A stretch of 64,000 nt of DNA from Hsuehochloa calcarea. Taxonomy: Eukaryota > Streptophyta > Magnoliopsida > Poales > Poaceae. The translations under genes and the position numbers were made by a program. The notes under the pieces were generated by a model. That model was not told where the DNA came from and did not search any database. It saw only the letters and a program-made list of their open reading frames with translations. The stretch spans positions 20,021,282-20,085,281 of the forward strand of contig CM070615.1 in NCBI GenBank assembly GCA_036346395.1. Direction: 5' to 3'. Shown here in pieces: positions 11,577 to 22,306 of this stretch; the first letter of the stretch is position 1; each line of letters starts with the position of its first letter.

Positions 11577-12655
11577 TGTAATACTCTGAATTTCGGTTTG
11601 AGGAGAATTTATTCGGGAGAGAGAATCGTTTTGAAATTCAAAGTTTTTCTGAAACTTTTGGACCCCGGGCCTCCGGCCCAGGGTAGGGAGACCCTGGCCG
11701 GCCTTTGGCCAGCCAAGAGGGGGGCAAAGGAAGGGGGGAGGCGCACCAGGCCCAAGGCCCATGCCCCCCACCCCCCTCCCAACCCTAGCCGGCTAAGCCC
11801 CCTCTCCCCTTTCCCTCCCCACTCCCTCCCTTGAGCCGCCACCCCCTGCTCCCCAATCCAGCGTCTCCCCTGCCCCTTGGCACCTCCCTTGCCCCTTGGT
11901 GCTGGCCTCCGGCAATCCCCGGCGCTACGTTCTTTGTTGATGATCGATTGTCTAGACAGATGTCTGTCATACGTTTTCAACTGCTGGTTAGCCGATTGTT
12001 TTGGCAGATTTAGTGAATATTGTCAGCTAGATTTTCTTAGCCTGGTTCGTTAAAATTCATTGAGCACTAGTTTCACGTCATTCTGAGTTACATATCTTTA
12101 ATTAAGATTTTTCTCGTCTTCGCTACCCAATGAAAGTTTGTAAAATTTGGTGAATAGTTTAATTGTCAGTTTGAACCCGTTGATTGTGTTGGATAGTTAG
12201 AGGGTTATGGTAGGACATTTGTAGCTATGTCATACCTTGTTATCCTTATTCCGAATATATATTTGTGTAGGCGGTGAGACGGTGAGTGGAGGGGCACCTT
12301 CGTTGCCTCCTAACACGTCACAGCGTGGAAGGCAAGTACTTTGTCATTTCATATGGAATGTTGATGATTGTGTGTGGATGTATTGCTAGACTTGCTATTC
12401 ATGTTCCTATGCAACGTAGTATTTTCATTCTTATGTGATAAAGATTCAATGCATGTGATTCATTCCATACACGCCTCGTTTTCACTTTGACCACGGGAGT
12501 GGAAATTGAAGGACTCATCAACTCCAATATGGGCATGTGAGTCCCACCAGTCCAATGTGGGCAATATTGGACACCCGTATGAAATGTTCTTCATACGGTA
12601 TTTGGGATCCCCGGACTTTATTAAGTTCGGGCTTAAGTGAACACTGACGGGTGTG
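11577..12655 (+). mobile_element. Gypsy-like LTR fragment
   Basis: This segment starts TGTAATACTCTGAATTTCGG immediately inside the SIRE LTR and is unlike it. The TGTAATAC start, a GC-rich central block (11650-11930) and an AT-richer tail suggest a Ty3-gypsy LTR. No convincing CA end or target duplication was found, and the right edge is placed only approximately, where SIRE LTR sequence resumes. Confidence 0.45.
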
Positions 12656-13345
12656 TCACTTGGACCGACCCCCGTGCCGCTTGATCAAACCTGTCGCACC
12701 GAACTGTTCGTTCGGTCACCCTTGTCCATTATGCACCATGCTTGAGTTTATTGACCTCACCCGGCATCGTCGATCGTTCTGGACCTCAGCTCTCCAAGCT
12801 TAGTCCCGATCATCCTCGTCGTTGACCACCAAGCAGCCTGCACAACAATAGACAAGCAAATCGAATCCGGGAACAAGTTCTTCACAACTTGACCCACCTT
12901 AGTCAAAAACATGAATCATGCAACACATATGCACTGAAACTCATGATTTTGACCTAACAACCGAACATCGCCGCCACGAAGGACGACGAAACAAGCCAAC
13001 ACCGGTTAGACCGCCACCATGGCTGGTCTGACCGCCCAGTTGGGACTTAGCCAAAATTCCTCCCTGTAAATTCAAAACCTACTAAAATTTTCAAACCAAT
13101 AGAATTTTTGCCTGGAGACTCCAAAAAATATGAGACCAAGTGTAGTAGAATGCCCTCTCTTGCCTACATCCTCTATATTTGGCCCAGCTCCAACCTCACA
13201 AAACAATCATGGCCGGTCTGACCACCGACCAACGGCCGGTCAGACCGCCAGCCGGTCTGACCGCCACCAGGGCCGGTCAGACCGCCTGAGACCTGACAGC
13301 ATGGAAACATTGCCGAAAATGAGCATTTCGACAAACCTTCAACGC
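12656..13345 (-). mobile_element. SIRE-lineage LTR H, partial
   Basis: This is antisense LTR sequence from the CACCATGCTTGAGT region through GGTC-N-GACC clusters (about 13000-13290) to ACCTTCAACGC. It stops exactly where the complete LTR of element D starts. The normal continuation would be CATTGCCAATTG, so D probably inserted here with AACGC as target site. The left edge mixes type I and type II features. Confidence 0.65.
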
Positions 13346-15122
13346 TGTTGGACCGAAAAGGCGACTAGAGGGGGGGTGAATAGGAGCATGCTACCTTTTT
13401 TTTTACAAATAATGGATCAATAAAACTTTACTCCAGTAGCTATGGAAGCTATGAAGATCAGTATATCAGTACAGCGGAAGACTAATATTGAATCTAATAA
13501 AAACCCCAAAGCAATAGGACAAAATCAACAAAGATTGAAGTGAAACAATCAACTGGCGGTCAGACCGGTGCCTAACTGGCGGTCGAACCGATTCCCGACC
13601 GGTCTGACCGGTTGCTATGGGCGGTCTGACCGCCGGCCTCCAGAACAAATTGAAAAACCCGATGACGAAGATGCAAATAGATGAAACTTTTGATCTACGA
13701 ATCCAAATCTGATGAAACTTGGAACACACCTTCTCTATGATATCAGGGACCTATTCCAATCGAAGATTATGATAATTCTTGGAAGAATCAATATCCTTTT
13801 CCGTTTGATCAAAGAGGGGTTCAAAACTGGGTCAAAACGAAAACTAGGTCAAACCTCTTGCTCGTGGGTGATTAACGATCAAGATGATCCTAAATAGATT
13901 CCCACACGTCACAGCAAGCTAGATCACGTGAAGAAATCAAGCAAAAACTCACGGATCAAAGAAAGACCTAAAATCATCAAATAGAGAGAAAGAACGCAAT
14001 GAGACAAAACATTGATCAAACTTTCCTTTGATTGATTGATATGATCAGGGCTTAAAGTCACTCCATCAATGGAGGACAATGCTCAATCCAAGAGCACAAA
14101 AAATCATATCAAATATCAAGAACCCTAGCCTCCACAAAAGCTCTCCCTAAGAAAATTAGGGTTTACAAGAATTGCAAAAGAGGCGAATAGGTGCTGCAGC
14201 CACCACCCTCTCCTATTTATAGTGGAGGCTTAGACCATCTAGAAGTTTTCCTATTGGGTTCCCGTTAAGGCCCAAAACAAATTAGACACTTACGCACGTA
14301 TTTTAATGCGCCGTCTTTGACATCTCTTGACCTAACTAGCTACACCTTGCGCCATCTTGCGCCACGGATTAGCTAATAGTCACCCTTATCCATCTTGCAC
14401 CACGCTTGAGTACATTGACCACACCCGGCATCGTCGATCGTTCTGGACCTCAGCTTTCCAAGCTTAGTCCCGATCATCCTCGCCGTTGACCATCGTTGAC
14501 CACCAAGCAACCTGCACAACAATAGACAAGTAAACCAAAATTGGGAACAAGTTCTTCACAACTTGACCCATGTCAGTAAAAACATGCATCATGCACCATA
14601 TATGCCCTGAAACTCATGACTTTGACCTAACACACGAATATCGCCGCCACTCTGGGCGACGAACAAAGTGAAAACCGGTCAGACCGACCCCAGAGCCGGT
14701 CTGACCGCCCACCCTGGTTGGTCTGACCGCCACGTATGGGCCGGTCAGACCGCCAGCTAGGACTTAGCCATTTTTCCTCTCTGAAAAACCGAAACCTACT
14801 GGAATTTTTAAGCCAATAGAACTTTTGACTGGAGACTCCAAAAATTATGAGACCAAGTGCAATATAATCCCCTCTCTTGCCTACACCCTCTATTTTTAGC
14901 CCAGCTCAAAATAACACTTTTTAAGTTCACCGGTCCGATTGCCGCCTATGGCCGATTGGACCGATTTGAGACCGGTCTGACCACCACGCTACAACCGGTC
15001 AGACCGGTTACTACCTAACAGTTCTGAAACTTATCGAAAACACATGAAACGACAAGCTGTAAACGCCATTGCCAATTGTCACATCATCCTGAGATCTGGA
15101 GTATATCCCCATGATATCCACA
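13346..15122 (-). mobile_element. Element D: 3' LTR, type I
   Basis: On the plus strand it runs from TGTTGGACCG to GATATCCACA. The TATA box on the minus strand is at 14214-14221. Palindrome clusters are at about 13555-13632 and 14675-15007. The adjoining sequence at 15123, ATCTCCCCCTT, is the complement of the purine-rich primer AAGGGGGAGAT, confirming the 3' LTR. Confidence 0.85.
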
Positions 15123-16248
15123 ATCTCCCCCTTGATGAACACATTGGCAATAATCCAAAAAATGTAATTTGGAGGTTTGAAAATTAAAAAACTTTCGTTT
15201 TCGCACAAAGGCACAACTTGGTCCATAAGCAAGAGAAAGCAATGGAAATGACCAAGCTGGCATCAGAATAGCATAGACAAGTGAGATAAGGCAAAAGAAA
15301 GCATAAAAACTTTGATTTCGAGAAAAGAGTCAAAAATCTCACTTAAGGTCCATATGAAAGAACAATTGTTCAATTGACGTTGGATCATCGTGAGGATTAA
15401 TAAATGCAATTCAAGTTCAGAAGAGTCAATAAGACAATAAGAATGCAATTCAAAAACTCCCCCTCACTAAGATCCACATATTTCAAAAAATATCAAATTT
15501 TCAATTTCTCGCCCTTTTTTATCATTGTTATATATCTTCTCCCCCTTTGTACAACAATGATATATCTTCTCTCAACATTGAAATATCAATCTTCTCCAAA
15601 CATCTTCTCTCCCCCTATGTACAACATTAACACATTTTAACACATCTTCTCCCCCTTTGATAATGGAGTCATCAAGGAATCACGCCTTCCTCTCATCCAG
15701 AGATAACAAATGCAGAATGAAGAAAGAAGCATAAGAAGGAGTATGCATGAAATGCAATAGAGTGGCTTCATTTTTGTATTTTTTTAATTTTTTTGATTAC
15801 AACAAGCTTTGGAGATTACCCAAAAGAACAAGCCAACATTTCTAATATTGCACAAACAGCATATCAAGCCTAACAACGCTAGCAAGATCATGATAAGACA
15901 TATATATCAAAGCTAAGCACGAAAGCTCAAAAGTAAAGCAGTAGATTTGATCAATTTAAGCAAAGCTTCAAAGTCAGCAAGTTCATCAACAGGGATCCTA
16001 AAGTGAAACTGGCCATGTCAAAATGTCAGAGTGAGATCAAAAATCAAACAAAGACCACATTAAGAGGCAATCAGGTCCTGTATTGAAATATTTTGCTCAA
16101 ATTTCTCAAAAACCCATTTGTCAACAGTTTTCTTATATGCGCTGAATATTGAAGTTGACTAATGATCTAACTTAGAGAAAAGATCCTGGACTAGGAGCCA
16201 TCTACAAACTCATTCTAAGCTTCGACCAGAAGTTGATTAAAGGTATAT
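15123..16248 (-). other. Element D: 3' untranslated region, first part
   Basis: This is non-coding antisense sequence matching 56150-57305 of element E, including repeated CTTCTCCCCCT blocks and the GGATGGCTCCTAGTCCAGGAT word on the minus strand. It ends in TATAT, the target duplicated by element B. Confidence 0.75.
16244..16248 (+). repeat. Target site duplication of B, left
   Basis: TATAT precedes the LTR start, where the usual TGTGG is mutated to TATGG. The matching copy is at 24202-24206. Confidence 0.8.
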
Positions 16249-18167
16249 TATGGATATCGTGAGGATATGTGCACGATCTCAGGATGATGAGTCAATTGGC
16301 AATGGCTTTGTTGGTTTGCAAAATCTCGTATTTTCGGGGTTTGCTTCAGTCTGTCAGACCACAGGCGGTCTGACCGGCGATGTTGGGCGGTCAGACCGCC
16401 CGTGGAGAGGTTCGACCGGCGCTGGTGGCCGATCCGACCGGTATTGCCTAAAGGTGGCTTCTGTGGCTGATCCAAAAATAGGTTGTGTAGGCAGGTGAGG
16501 GGAGTCTCCTGGATGTGGTCGCATCATTTTTGGAGCTCCGAGAAAAAAGTTCTATTGAGTTAAAAATTCCAGAAGGTTTCGGATTTTCACGATGGAATTT
16601 TGGCTAAGTCTTTTCGGGCGGTCCGACCGCCGTTGTGGGATCGGTCCGACCGGCCTGAAATCGGTCGGACCGGTGATGTGGGCGGTCGGACCACGATCAC
16701 TGAAGGTGAGCCTTCTTTGCTTTGATGTGTTTTGATTGTGGTTATTGTATGGATGTCAATGCTTTATTGTTGCATATTGCATTGTGGAACTAACGTGGGT
16801 CAAGTTGTGAAGAACTTGTTCCCGTAGATGATTTGTTTGTCTATTCTTTGTGCGGTGGCTTGCGTGTCAACGGCGTCAGCGGTGATGTGGATCGGGACTA
16901 CGCTTGGAGAGCCGAGGTCGAGCGATCATGGATGCGGGTGAGTCGTGTGACTCAAGCATGGTGCGAATGGGCAAGATGGATCGAGCAGGTAGTTCGGTGC
17001 ATTTGGTTGGATCGGTGATGCGGAAGTCGGTGCGAGTCTCAGGAGGTTCGATGGGATTGAGACGGGAGAGACTTGGCGGCGTGATGAGAGCCGTGATCAA
17101 CCTACGTGGTGAAGCGGAGATTTCTTGATAGTTATGTGTGTGTGGGTCCCATGTGTGAGTGGGTCCCAAAAGTGAAACCCTAGGCTTCTCCTATAAATAG
17201 AAAGGGGGGAGATGTAAAACCCCTGGAAGCATTTGGAGCCCTCTTCCTTTTTTTCTAGGGTTAGGAGAGGAGAGGAGAGCTAGGGTTTGGAGAAATTGTG
17301 TGTGCTCCTTGTGTGAGCTCTTGTCCTCCTTGTTGGAGTGGCTTTGTAAGCATCTTGTGAGATCAATCAATCTTGTGATGCTTACTTGAGAGATCATTTG
17401 TCTCCCTTTGTGTTCTTCTCTCTTTTGGATGAATTTGGTGCTTCCTTGATTCAAGTGGTTAAGCTTGGTCTCTTGACCTATTTTCTCTTGCTTTGATGTG
17501 TGGGAATACTCCTAGAATCATCTAGACCATCAACCCCCACAAGCAAGTCTTGAATCAAAGGTTTTCATATTTCTAGGGTTTGTGCACTTCTTTGGAAAAA
17601 CCTCGAGAGATCGATTCTACGAAGTGGATCTGAAGGATCGTCGCTAGAAATAGGTCTCTAATATCCTTAGAGAGGTGTGCTCGAAATTTGGTCAAGTTTC
17701 ATTGGTTGAATCAAAAGTTGGATCAAATTTCGTTTTGGATTTGGACTTGACATTTCAGTACTGGACTAAATCGGTCTGACCGGTTTTACAACGGCGGTCC
17801 GACCGCCCGCTTTTCAGACCGCCCAGTAGCGGCGGGTCGAACCGATATCCAACGGTCCGACCGCCAGTTAGTAGCCGGTCCGACCGCCAGTTAGTAGCCG
17901 GTCCGACCGCTCGTTAACCGTCGGTCCGACCGCCAGTCTCCAGCCGGTCTGACCGCCAGTGCCCAGTCCAGAACAGTGAGGTCTATTCTCCACTTTTGTG
18001 TCGTGTGGTTGAGGGGGTTATCGAATTCAGCACAAGGCTTCCTCTGTGCGCTTACTGATCTTCTTAGCTTTCATAGCTAAAGGAGTAAAGTTCGTGTTGA
18101 ATTTGATTAAGGCGAGAAATTTGAGAAAGGGCCTATTCACCCCCCTAGTCGCCTTTACGGTCCTACA
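16249..18167 (+). mobile_element. Element B: 5' LTR, type II
   Basis: It runs from TATGGATATCG (G-to-A change in the terminal TG) to CGGTCCTACA. The TATAAATA box is at 17193-17200. GGTC-N-GACC clusters lie at about 16350-16445, 16616-16695 and 17769-17955, with near-identical neighbouring units around 17875-17905. The primer site follows two bases after the end. Confidence 0.88.
17193..17200 (+). promoter_or_regulatory. TATA box of element B 5' LTR
   Basis: TATAAATA with GAAAGGGGGG downstream occurs at the same place in all SIRE LTRs here (2487, 23253 and 49448 on the plus strand; complement at 10795, 14214, 27923 and 62937), which supports a conserved promoter. Confidence 0.65.
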
Positions 18168-18169
18168 AG

Positions 18170-18181
18170 TGGTATCAGAGC
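18170..18181 (+). other. Primer binding site of element B
   Basis: TGGTATCAGAGC, complementary to initiator methionine tRNA, starts two bases after the 5' LTR. Confidence 0.85.
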
Positions 18182-18222
18182 CAGTTAGCTCTTCTCATAG
18201 ATCTAAACCGGTCTTTGGAGCC

Positions 18223-18366
18223 ATGGCGACTGACAGATATTCAATCAGGCCACATGTTTTTGATGGAGTTGATTTTGCTTATTGGAAGGCCCGAATGGAG
18301 GCCAACATCGAGGCTCAAGGGCATGCAATTTGGCTTAAGGTGAAAAACCCTTATGTCGTGCGGTAG
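18223..18366 (+). pseudogene. Element B: gag N-terminus, cut off by a frameshift
   Basis: This begins at the ATG that follows the primer site by 41 bases and reads MATDRYSIRPHVFDGVDFAYW, the standard start of SIRE/Opie-type Gag. The frame closes after 47 codons at the point where element C continues with a PTDDDVITP-like stretch. Small indels therefore separate it from the main gag frame at 18375. Confidence 0.8.
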
Positions 18367-18374
18367 ATGACAAT

Positions 18375-20912
18375 TTGATCACTCGGATGTGGAGAACAAC
18401 ATGGGCTCGAAATTTTTTGATTCAAGGTCTTAGTCGATCTGAGTTTGAGCGTGTTGCTCATTTGCTGTCTGCTCATGAGATCTGGCGGACTCTTTGTGAT
18501 TATCACGAGGGGTCCACTGCGGTCAAGGAAGTGAGACAGAACCAGCTGAAGAAAGCATACTCTAAGATCGAGCAAAGGCCTTGTGAGTCTTTAGACGAGC
18601 TGTGGAGAAGATTTTCCAAGATTCTTCATGATCTCCGCGCTGTTGATCTTATTTTCACTGAGTCTGAAAATGCACGCCGGCTGTTGGGTGCTCTTGATGT
18701 GAAGGTCTGGGGGATGAAGATCACTGCCATCAATGACAACACTGTCATGAGTGAGCTTACCATGGATAAGCTTTACTCGAGTTTGAAGACGCATGAGATT
18801 GATTTTGTCTCGCATCTCCCCACGACAGAGCCGATGGCTTTAGTGGTCGACAAATCTAAGGGTAGATATTCTGATTCTTTTGATGTTAGCTCATCTGGTT
18901 TTTCCTTGTCTGCTTTGCATTCTTTGAGCGATGAGCAACTTGAGAGACTACCTGAAGATGATTTAGCCCTCCTATCCACAAAATTCACGAGAGCTTACAA
19001 CAATGTGAGAAATAGGAGGAGAGGTGCACCTATCACATGCTTCGAGTGTGGCGAGCCAAACCACATTCGCTCCAGGTGCCCCAAGCTGAAGGGCAAGGAG
19101 GAGAAGGAGTCACAAAGGCATCCTCAAGCGAGGGATGCTAAATCCAAGAAGACAAACTATCGCAAGTTTGTCAGCCGGGTCCTTGAAGCTCTAGAGGATG
19201 TAAGCATGAGCGATGTGGACTCGGAGGTGGAGGACAACAAAAGTGACTCCCTTGGCAAGAAGAAGGCTCGTGATTTCACGAGCATGTGCTTCATGGCTAA
19301 GAACAGCCACGACAGCGTCTCCTCCAACAGCGAGGATCCTTTTAGTGATCCCGATGAGGTATGCCCTTCACTTCCTGACATGAAAAGGGCTTTGGTACTT
19401 GCTGAACAAAAACTGCATAAGCAAGCTAAATTGATTAAGAAACATGATACTATGATTGATAATTTGAACCTAGAAGTTGTTAGGCTCAAATCCATTAATC
19501 CTGATGATTTCTGTGATTCATGCTCTAGCTTGCTTAATGAATTGTCAAGCTTAAATTCTGCTCATTCCTCTGTTGTGAATCAACTGAAAAATGCTCTTGT
19601 TGAACTAGAATCTCTCAAGTCTAGTTCTGTTTGCATGGATGTCATTCCGCTTGGTGTGACTACCTTGGATGCTATTCCTTTGACTTGTTCAAATTGTGCT
19701 TTGCTAGAATTGAAACTGGTTAGCTCTTTAAAAGAATTGCAAAAATTTGATGCTAGTCACACTTGTTCTCATTGTAAGAATAATCGGATTAAAATGCAAG
19801 AGATGACTGAAATGGTTGTTTATTCTAGAGCTGCCTCTTGTGAAAATTGCCCTAAGCTTACAATTGAGATTGAGGCGTTAAACAAGACTCTTGAAGAGAA
19901 AGCTAAAATTGAAAAATCCATGTCTCTTACTACTTCCAAGAAAGTCATTGATTCTTCCTCTTGTATGTTGCATGCTGAAGTTGAAACTGTTATTGGTAAG
20001 ATACAAGAGGCTTTTAGAGTCAAATTTAAGGAAGCGATAAATAGGGATTGGGAGTCCTATTGTGTGTCTTGTGAGGCCTTCAAAGTGGAAGTGGCCCTTC
20101 TTAAGAGCAAACATGTTGAGGCAATCAATTCTAAAAAGTGCTCTAATTGTGGAGTTTTGGCAAAAGAGAATGATTACCTCAAAATGACTCTTGAGAAGTT
20201 TTCTAGTGGGAAAAAGAAACTCAACTTGATTCTAGACCAATCCAAGGTTAGTGTGAAAAACAGTGGCCTAGGTTTTAAGTCCCTAGAGCTTTCCAAGAAT
20301 CACCCACCAAAGATTGCTAGAGTTGTAAAAGGTGGTCTGTTTGAGCAAGAACCTCCTAAGACTTCAAAGGTTGCTTTTAAATCTGCAGGTTCTGCTCAAA
20401 CTCTTTCTAGCAAGAAAGGTGCTTCATTTCACCGATCACGGACCCCTCAAAAGGTCAAGTACCAATGCACCTTCTGCAAGAAAGAGGGCCACACTGTTGA
20501 GTTTTGCTTCCGGAGAGCAAAGATTGAGAGGAAAGAGAGAATGAGCACCTTGAGATCCATTAGAAGAGTCTTTTCACCAGCTGTAGTCTCTAGAGCCAGA
20601 CAGTCTATTCATCATACCACTTATAGGCCTAGGTTTGTAGAGAACTTTGTTGACTCCTTTGGTGGGTCCAGGCATCATCTTGGTTTAGGATATCGTGAGG
20701 AGAAACCACGGGTAGCACCTAGACAGGGGGAGTATCAGTCGTTTGGTAGATCGTTTTGGAGAGGTCCAGGTGGTGCTCGTGGGCATTCTTATGATTTTGT
20801 TCCTGATCATTTTTCTGCTGCTTCTTTTGCTATTCCCAGGCATCGTGCATCTCAGTACTGGACTCCTAGATCTATTATCTCAAATCCCAGTACTGAGGCA
20901 TGGATGTTTTGA
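18375..20912 (+). CDS. Element B: Gag main frame, 845 codons
   Basis: Gag is the structural protein of the virus-like particle and binds element RNA. The first 150 residues are the copia gag (UBN2-type) region, with FLIQGLSRSEFERV and the conserved EIWRTLCDYHEGS. A CX2CX4HX4C zinc knuckle begins at residue 222 (CFECGEPNHIRSRC). Residues 350-640 look like coiled coil carrying CxxC pairs at 380, 438, 464, 489, 563 and 589. A second knuckle begins at residue 698 (CTFCKKEGHTVEFC). The C-terminus is basic and Gly/Arg-rich, ending near SQYW and NPSTEAWMF. The true start would be upstream at 18223, but a frameshift separates it, so this frame lacks the N-terminus. No pol follows; the stop is 20 bases before 3' UTR sequence shared with element A. 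Confidence 0.8.
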   Translation: MITRMWRTTWARNFLIQGLSRSEFERVAHLLSAHEIWRTLCDYHEGSTAVKEVRQNQLKKAYSKIEQRPCESLDELWRRFSKILHDLRAVDLIFTESENARRLLGALDVKVWGMKITAINDNTVMSELTMDKLYSSLKTHEIDFVSHLPTTEPMALVVDKSKGRYSDSFDVSSSGFSLSALHSLSDEQLERLPEDDLALLSTKFTRAYNNVRNRRRGAPITCFECGEPNHIRSRCPKLKGKEEKESQRHPQARDAKSKKTNYRKFVSRVLEALEDVSMSDVDSEVEDNKSDSLGKKKARDFTSMCFMAKNSHDSVSSNSEDPFSDPDEVCPSLPDMKRALVLAEQKLHKQAKLIKKHDTMIDNLNLEVVRLKSINPDDFCDSCSSLLNELSSLNSAHSSVVNQLKNALVELESLKSSSVCMDVIPLGVTTLDAIPLTCSNCALLELKLVSSLKELQKFDASHTCSHCKNNRIKMQEMTEMVVYSRAASCENCPKLTIEIEALNKTLEEKAKIEKSMSLTTSKKVIDSSSCMLHAEVETVIGKIQEAFRVKFKEAINRDWESYCVSCEAFKVEVALLKSKHVEAINSKKCSNCGVLAKENDYLKMTLEKFSSGKKKLNLILDQSKVSVKNSGLGFKSLELSKNHPPKIARVVKGGLFEQEPPKTSKVAFKSAGSAQTLSSKKGASFHRSRTPQKVKYQCTFCKKEGHTVEFCFRRAKIERKERMSTLRSIRRVFSPAVVSRARQSIHHTTYRPRFVENFVDSFGGSRHHLGLGYREEKPRVAPRQGEYQSFGRSFWRGPGGARGHSYDFVPDHFSAASFAIPRHRASQYWTPRSIISNPSTEAWMF

Positions 20913-22306
20913 GGGAATTTGCTCTTTTTGCATTCATTGTATCATAATGCATTTTTATTTCAAATATCTTGCAGTGTATACTAAAACTTGTGGAGCCTTG
21001 AGTATTATCCTTGTATGGCTTGATTTCATACTCTATACATTGTCATGTCAAGTGATAGTCAGCTAGACTTCTTTTTTGGCTCTTCGTGTTTTAGCTTAGC
21101 TTTCACCTTGCTAGCTTTATATCTGTGAGCAAATTGAATCAAATCATGTCTTGTTAGATCTTGTGACTAGTTTTGCTCTAGTGATCCTCTTATGATTCTT
21201 GCCATGTCTTATAGGTTAAATTGAGTCTTGAACTTATTTTGAGATGAAAAATGAGCTTTTTAAATTCTTAAGTCAAGCAAATGAAGAATGAGATTTTCTG
21301 TGCGAAAAAACTGATCTCACCAATCCTTTCTCATGAGACGGCTTGCCATTGCACTAGGCATGAACTCAGGGGGAGTTTTGGATGACCTAGACCACTCTTT
21401 TAAGCTTATCGCTTGAGATGGTCGCGGAAAAGGCTTGAGATCTAGCACATTGAAAAAAAATCATTTTTAGGAAAATGCTCAAAATGCTAAGTGCTTGAAT
21501 ATTGCTTCATATGTGAACTCTTATTGCTCAAAATGCCTCAGTTCCTATTTTGAGTCTCTTTTTACTTATAGACATGGCTTGACTCATTTTTTGTTGCTTT
21601 TAGTGAATCTATGATATTGAGCAACCTTTCATGATTTTAATTCTTTTAATCTCAGATTGCTGCTATTTTGGTCTTAGCTTTGCAGTACATGGTTTGCCAT
21701 GATTGAATATAGCTTCTACTCTTTATATGGCTTGGTATATTTCTTGTACTGTCTGCATGTATAATGGTCATGGCTCCTTTTATTAAATTTAAAGAATAAA
21801 GTCATTTCTTCATGCTCTTTCTTTTCCCATGCATCTTGATGAATTCATTGTCAAAGGGGGAGAAGGATTGAAGAAAATGCTGTTTTGGAGCTTTTGGTTT
21901 CATACATAAGGTTTCATATAAAAGAACTTCATAAAATAAAAAAATGAAATGAACCTTTTGAAAATTTGTGATCATAGTGAGTTGAGTCTCTGGGTTTTAT
22001 TGTCTTTCTCTGATTTTATTTGTATTTGAAGAAGACTCACAATGATCAAAGGTCAAATGGAACTTTTGTCTTTCATATGGACCTAAGTGAGATTTTTGAT
22101 CACTTTCTGGAAATTGAATCCTTTTGTGCTTTCATTGCCATATCTCACTTGCTTACACTATTCTGAAGCCAGCTTGGTCGTTTCTTAGGCTTTTTCTTGC
22201 TTATGGACCAAGTTGTGTCTTTATGCGAAAACGGCGAATTTTTACTTTTCAATCTGAAAAACCATATTTTCTGAAAAATTGTCAATGTGTTCATCAAGGG
22301 GGAGAT
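20913..22306 (+). other. Element B: 3' UTR with polypurine tract
   Basis: This non-coding stretch is homologous to 190-1561 of element A. It ends with AAGGGGGAGAT at 22296-22306 immediately before the 3' LTR, the plus-strand primer. The join to gag at about 20913-20930 marks where pol has been lost. Confidence 0.75.

Noticed and set aside
12623..12630. CGGGC as right-hand target duplication of the gypsy-like LTR at 11577
   Set aside because: It is not preceded by a CA end, so the match is probably chance.
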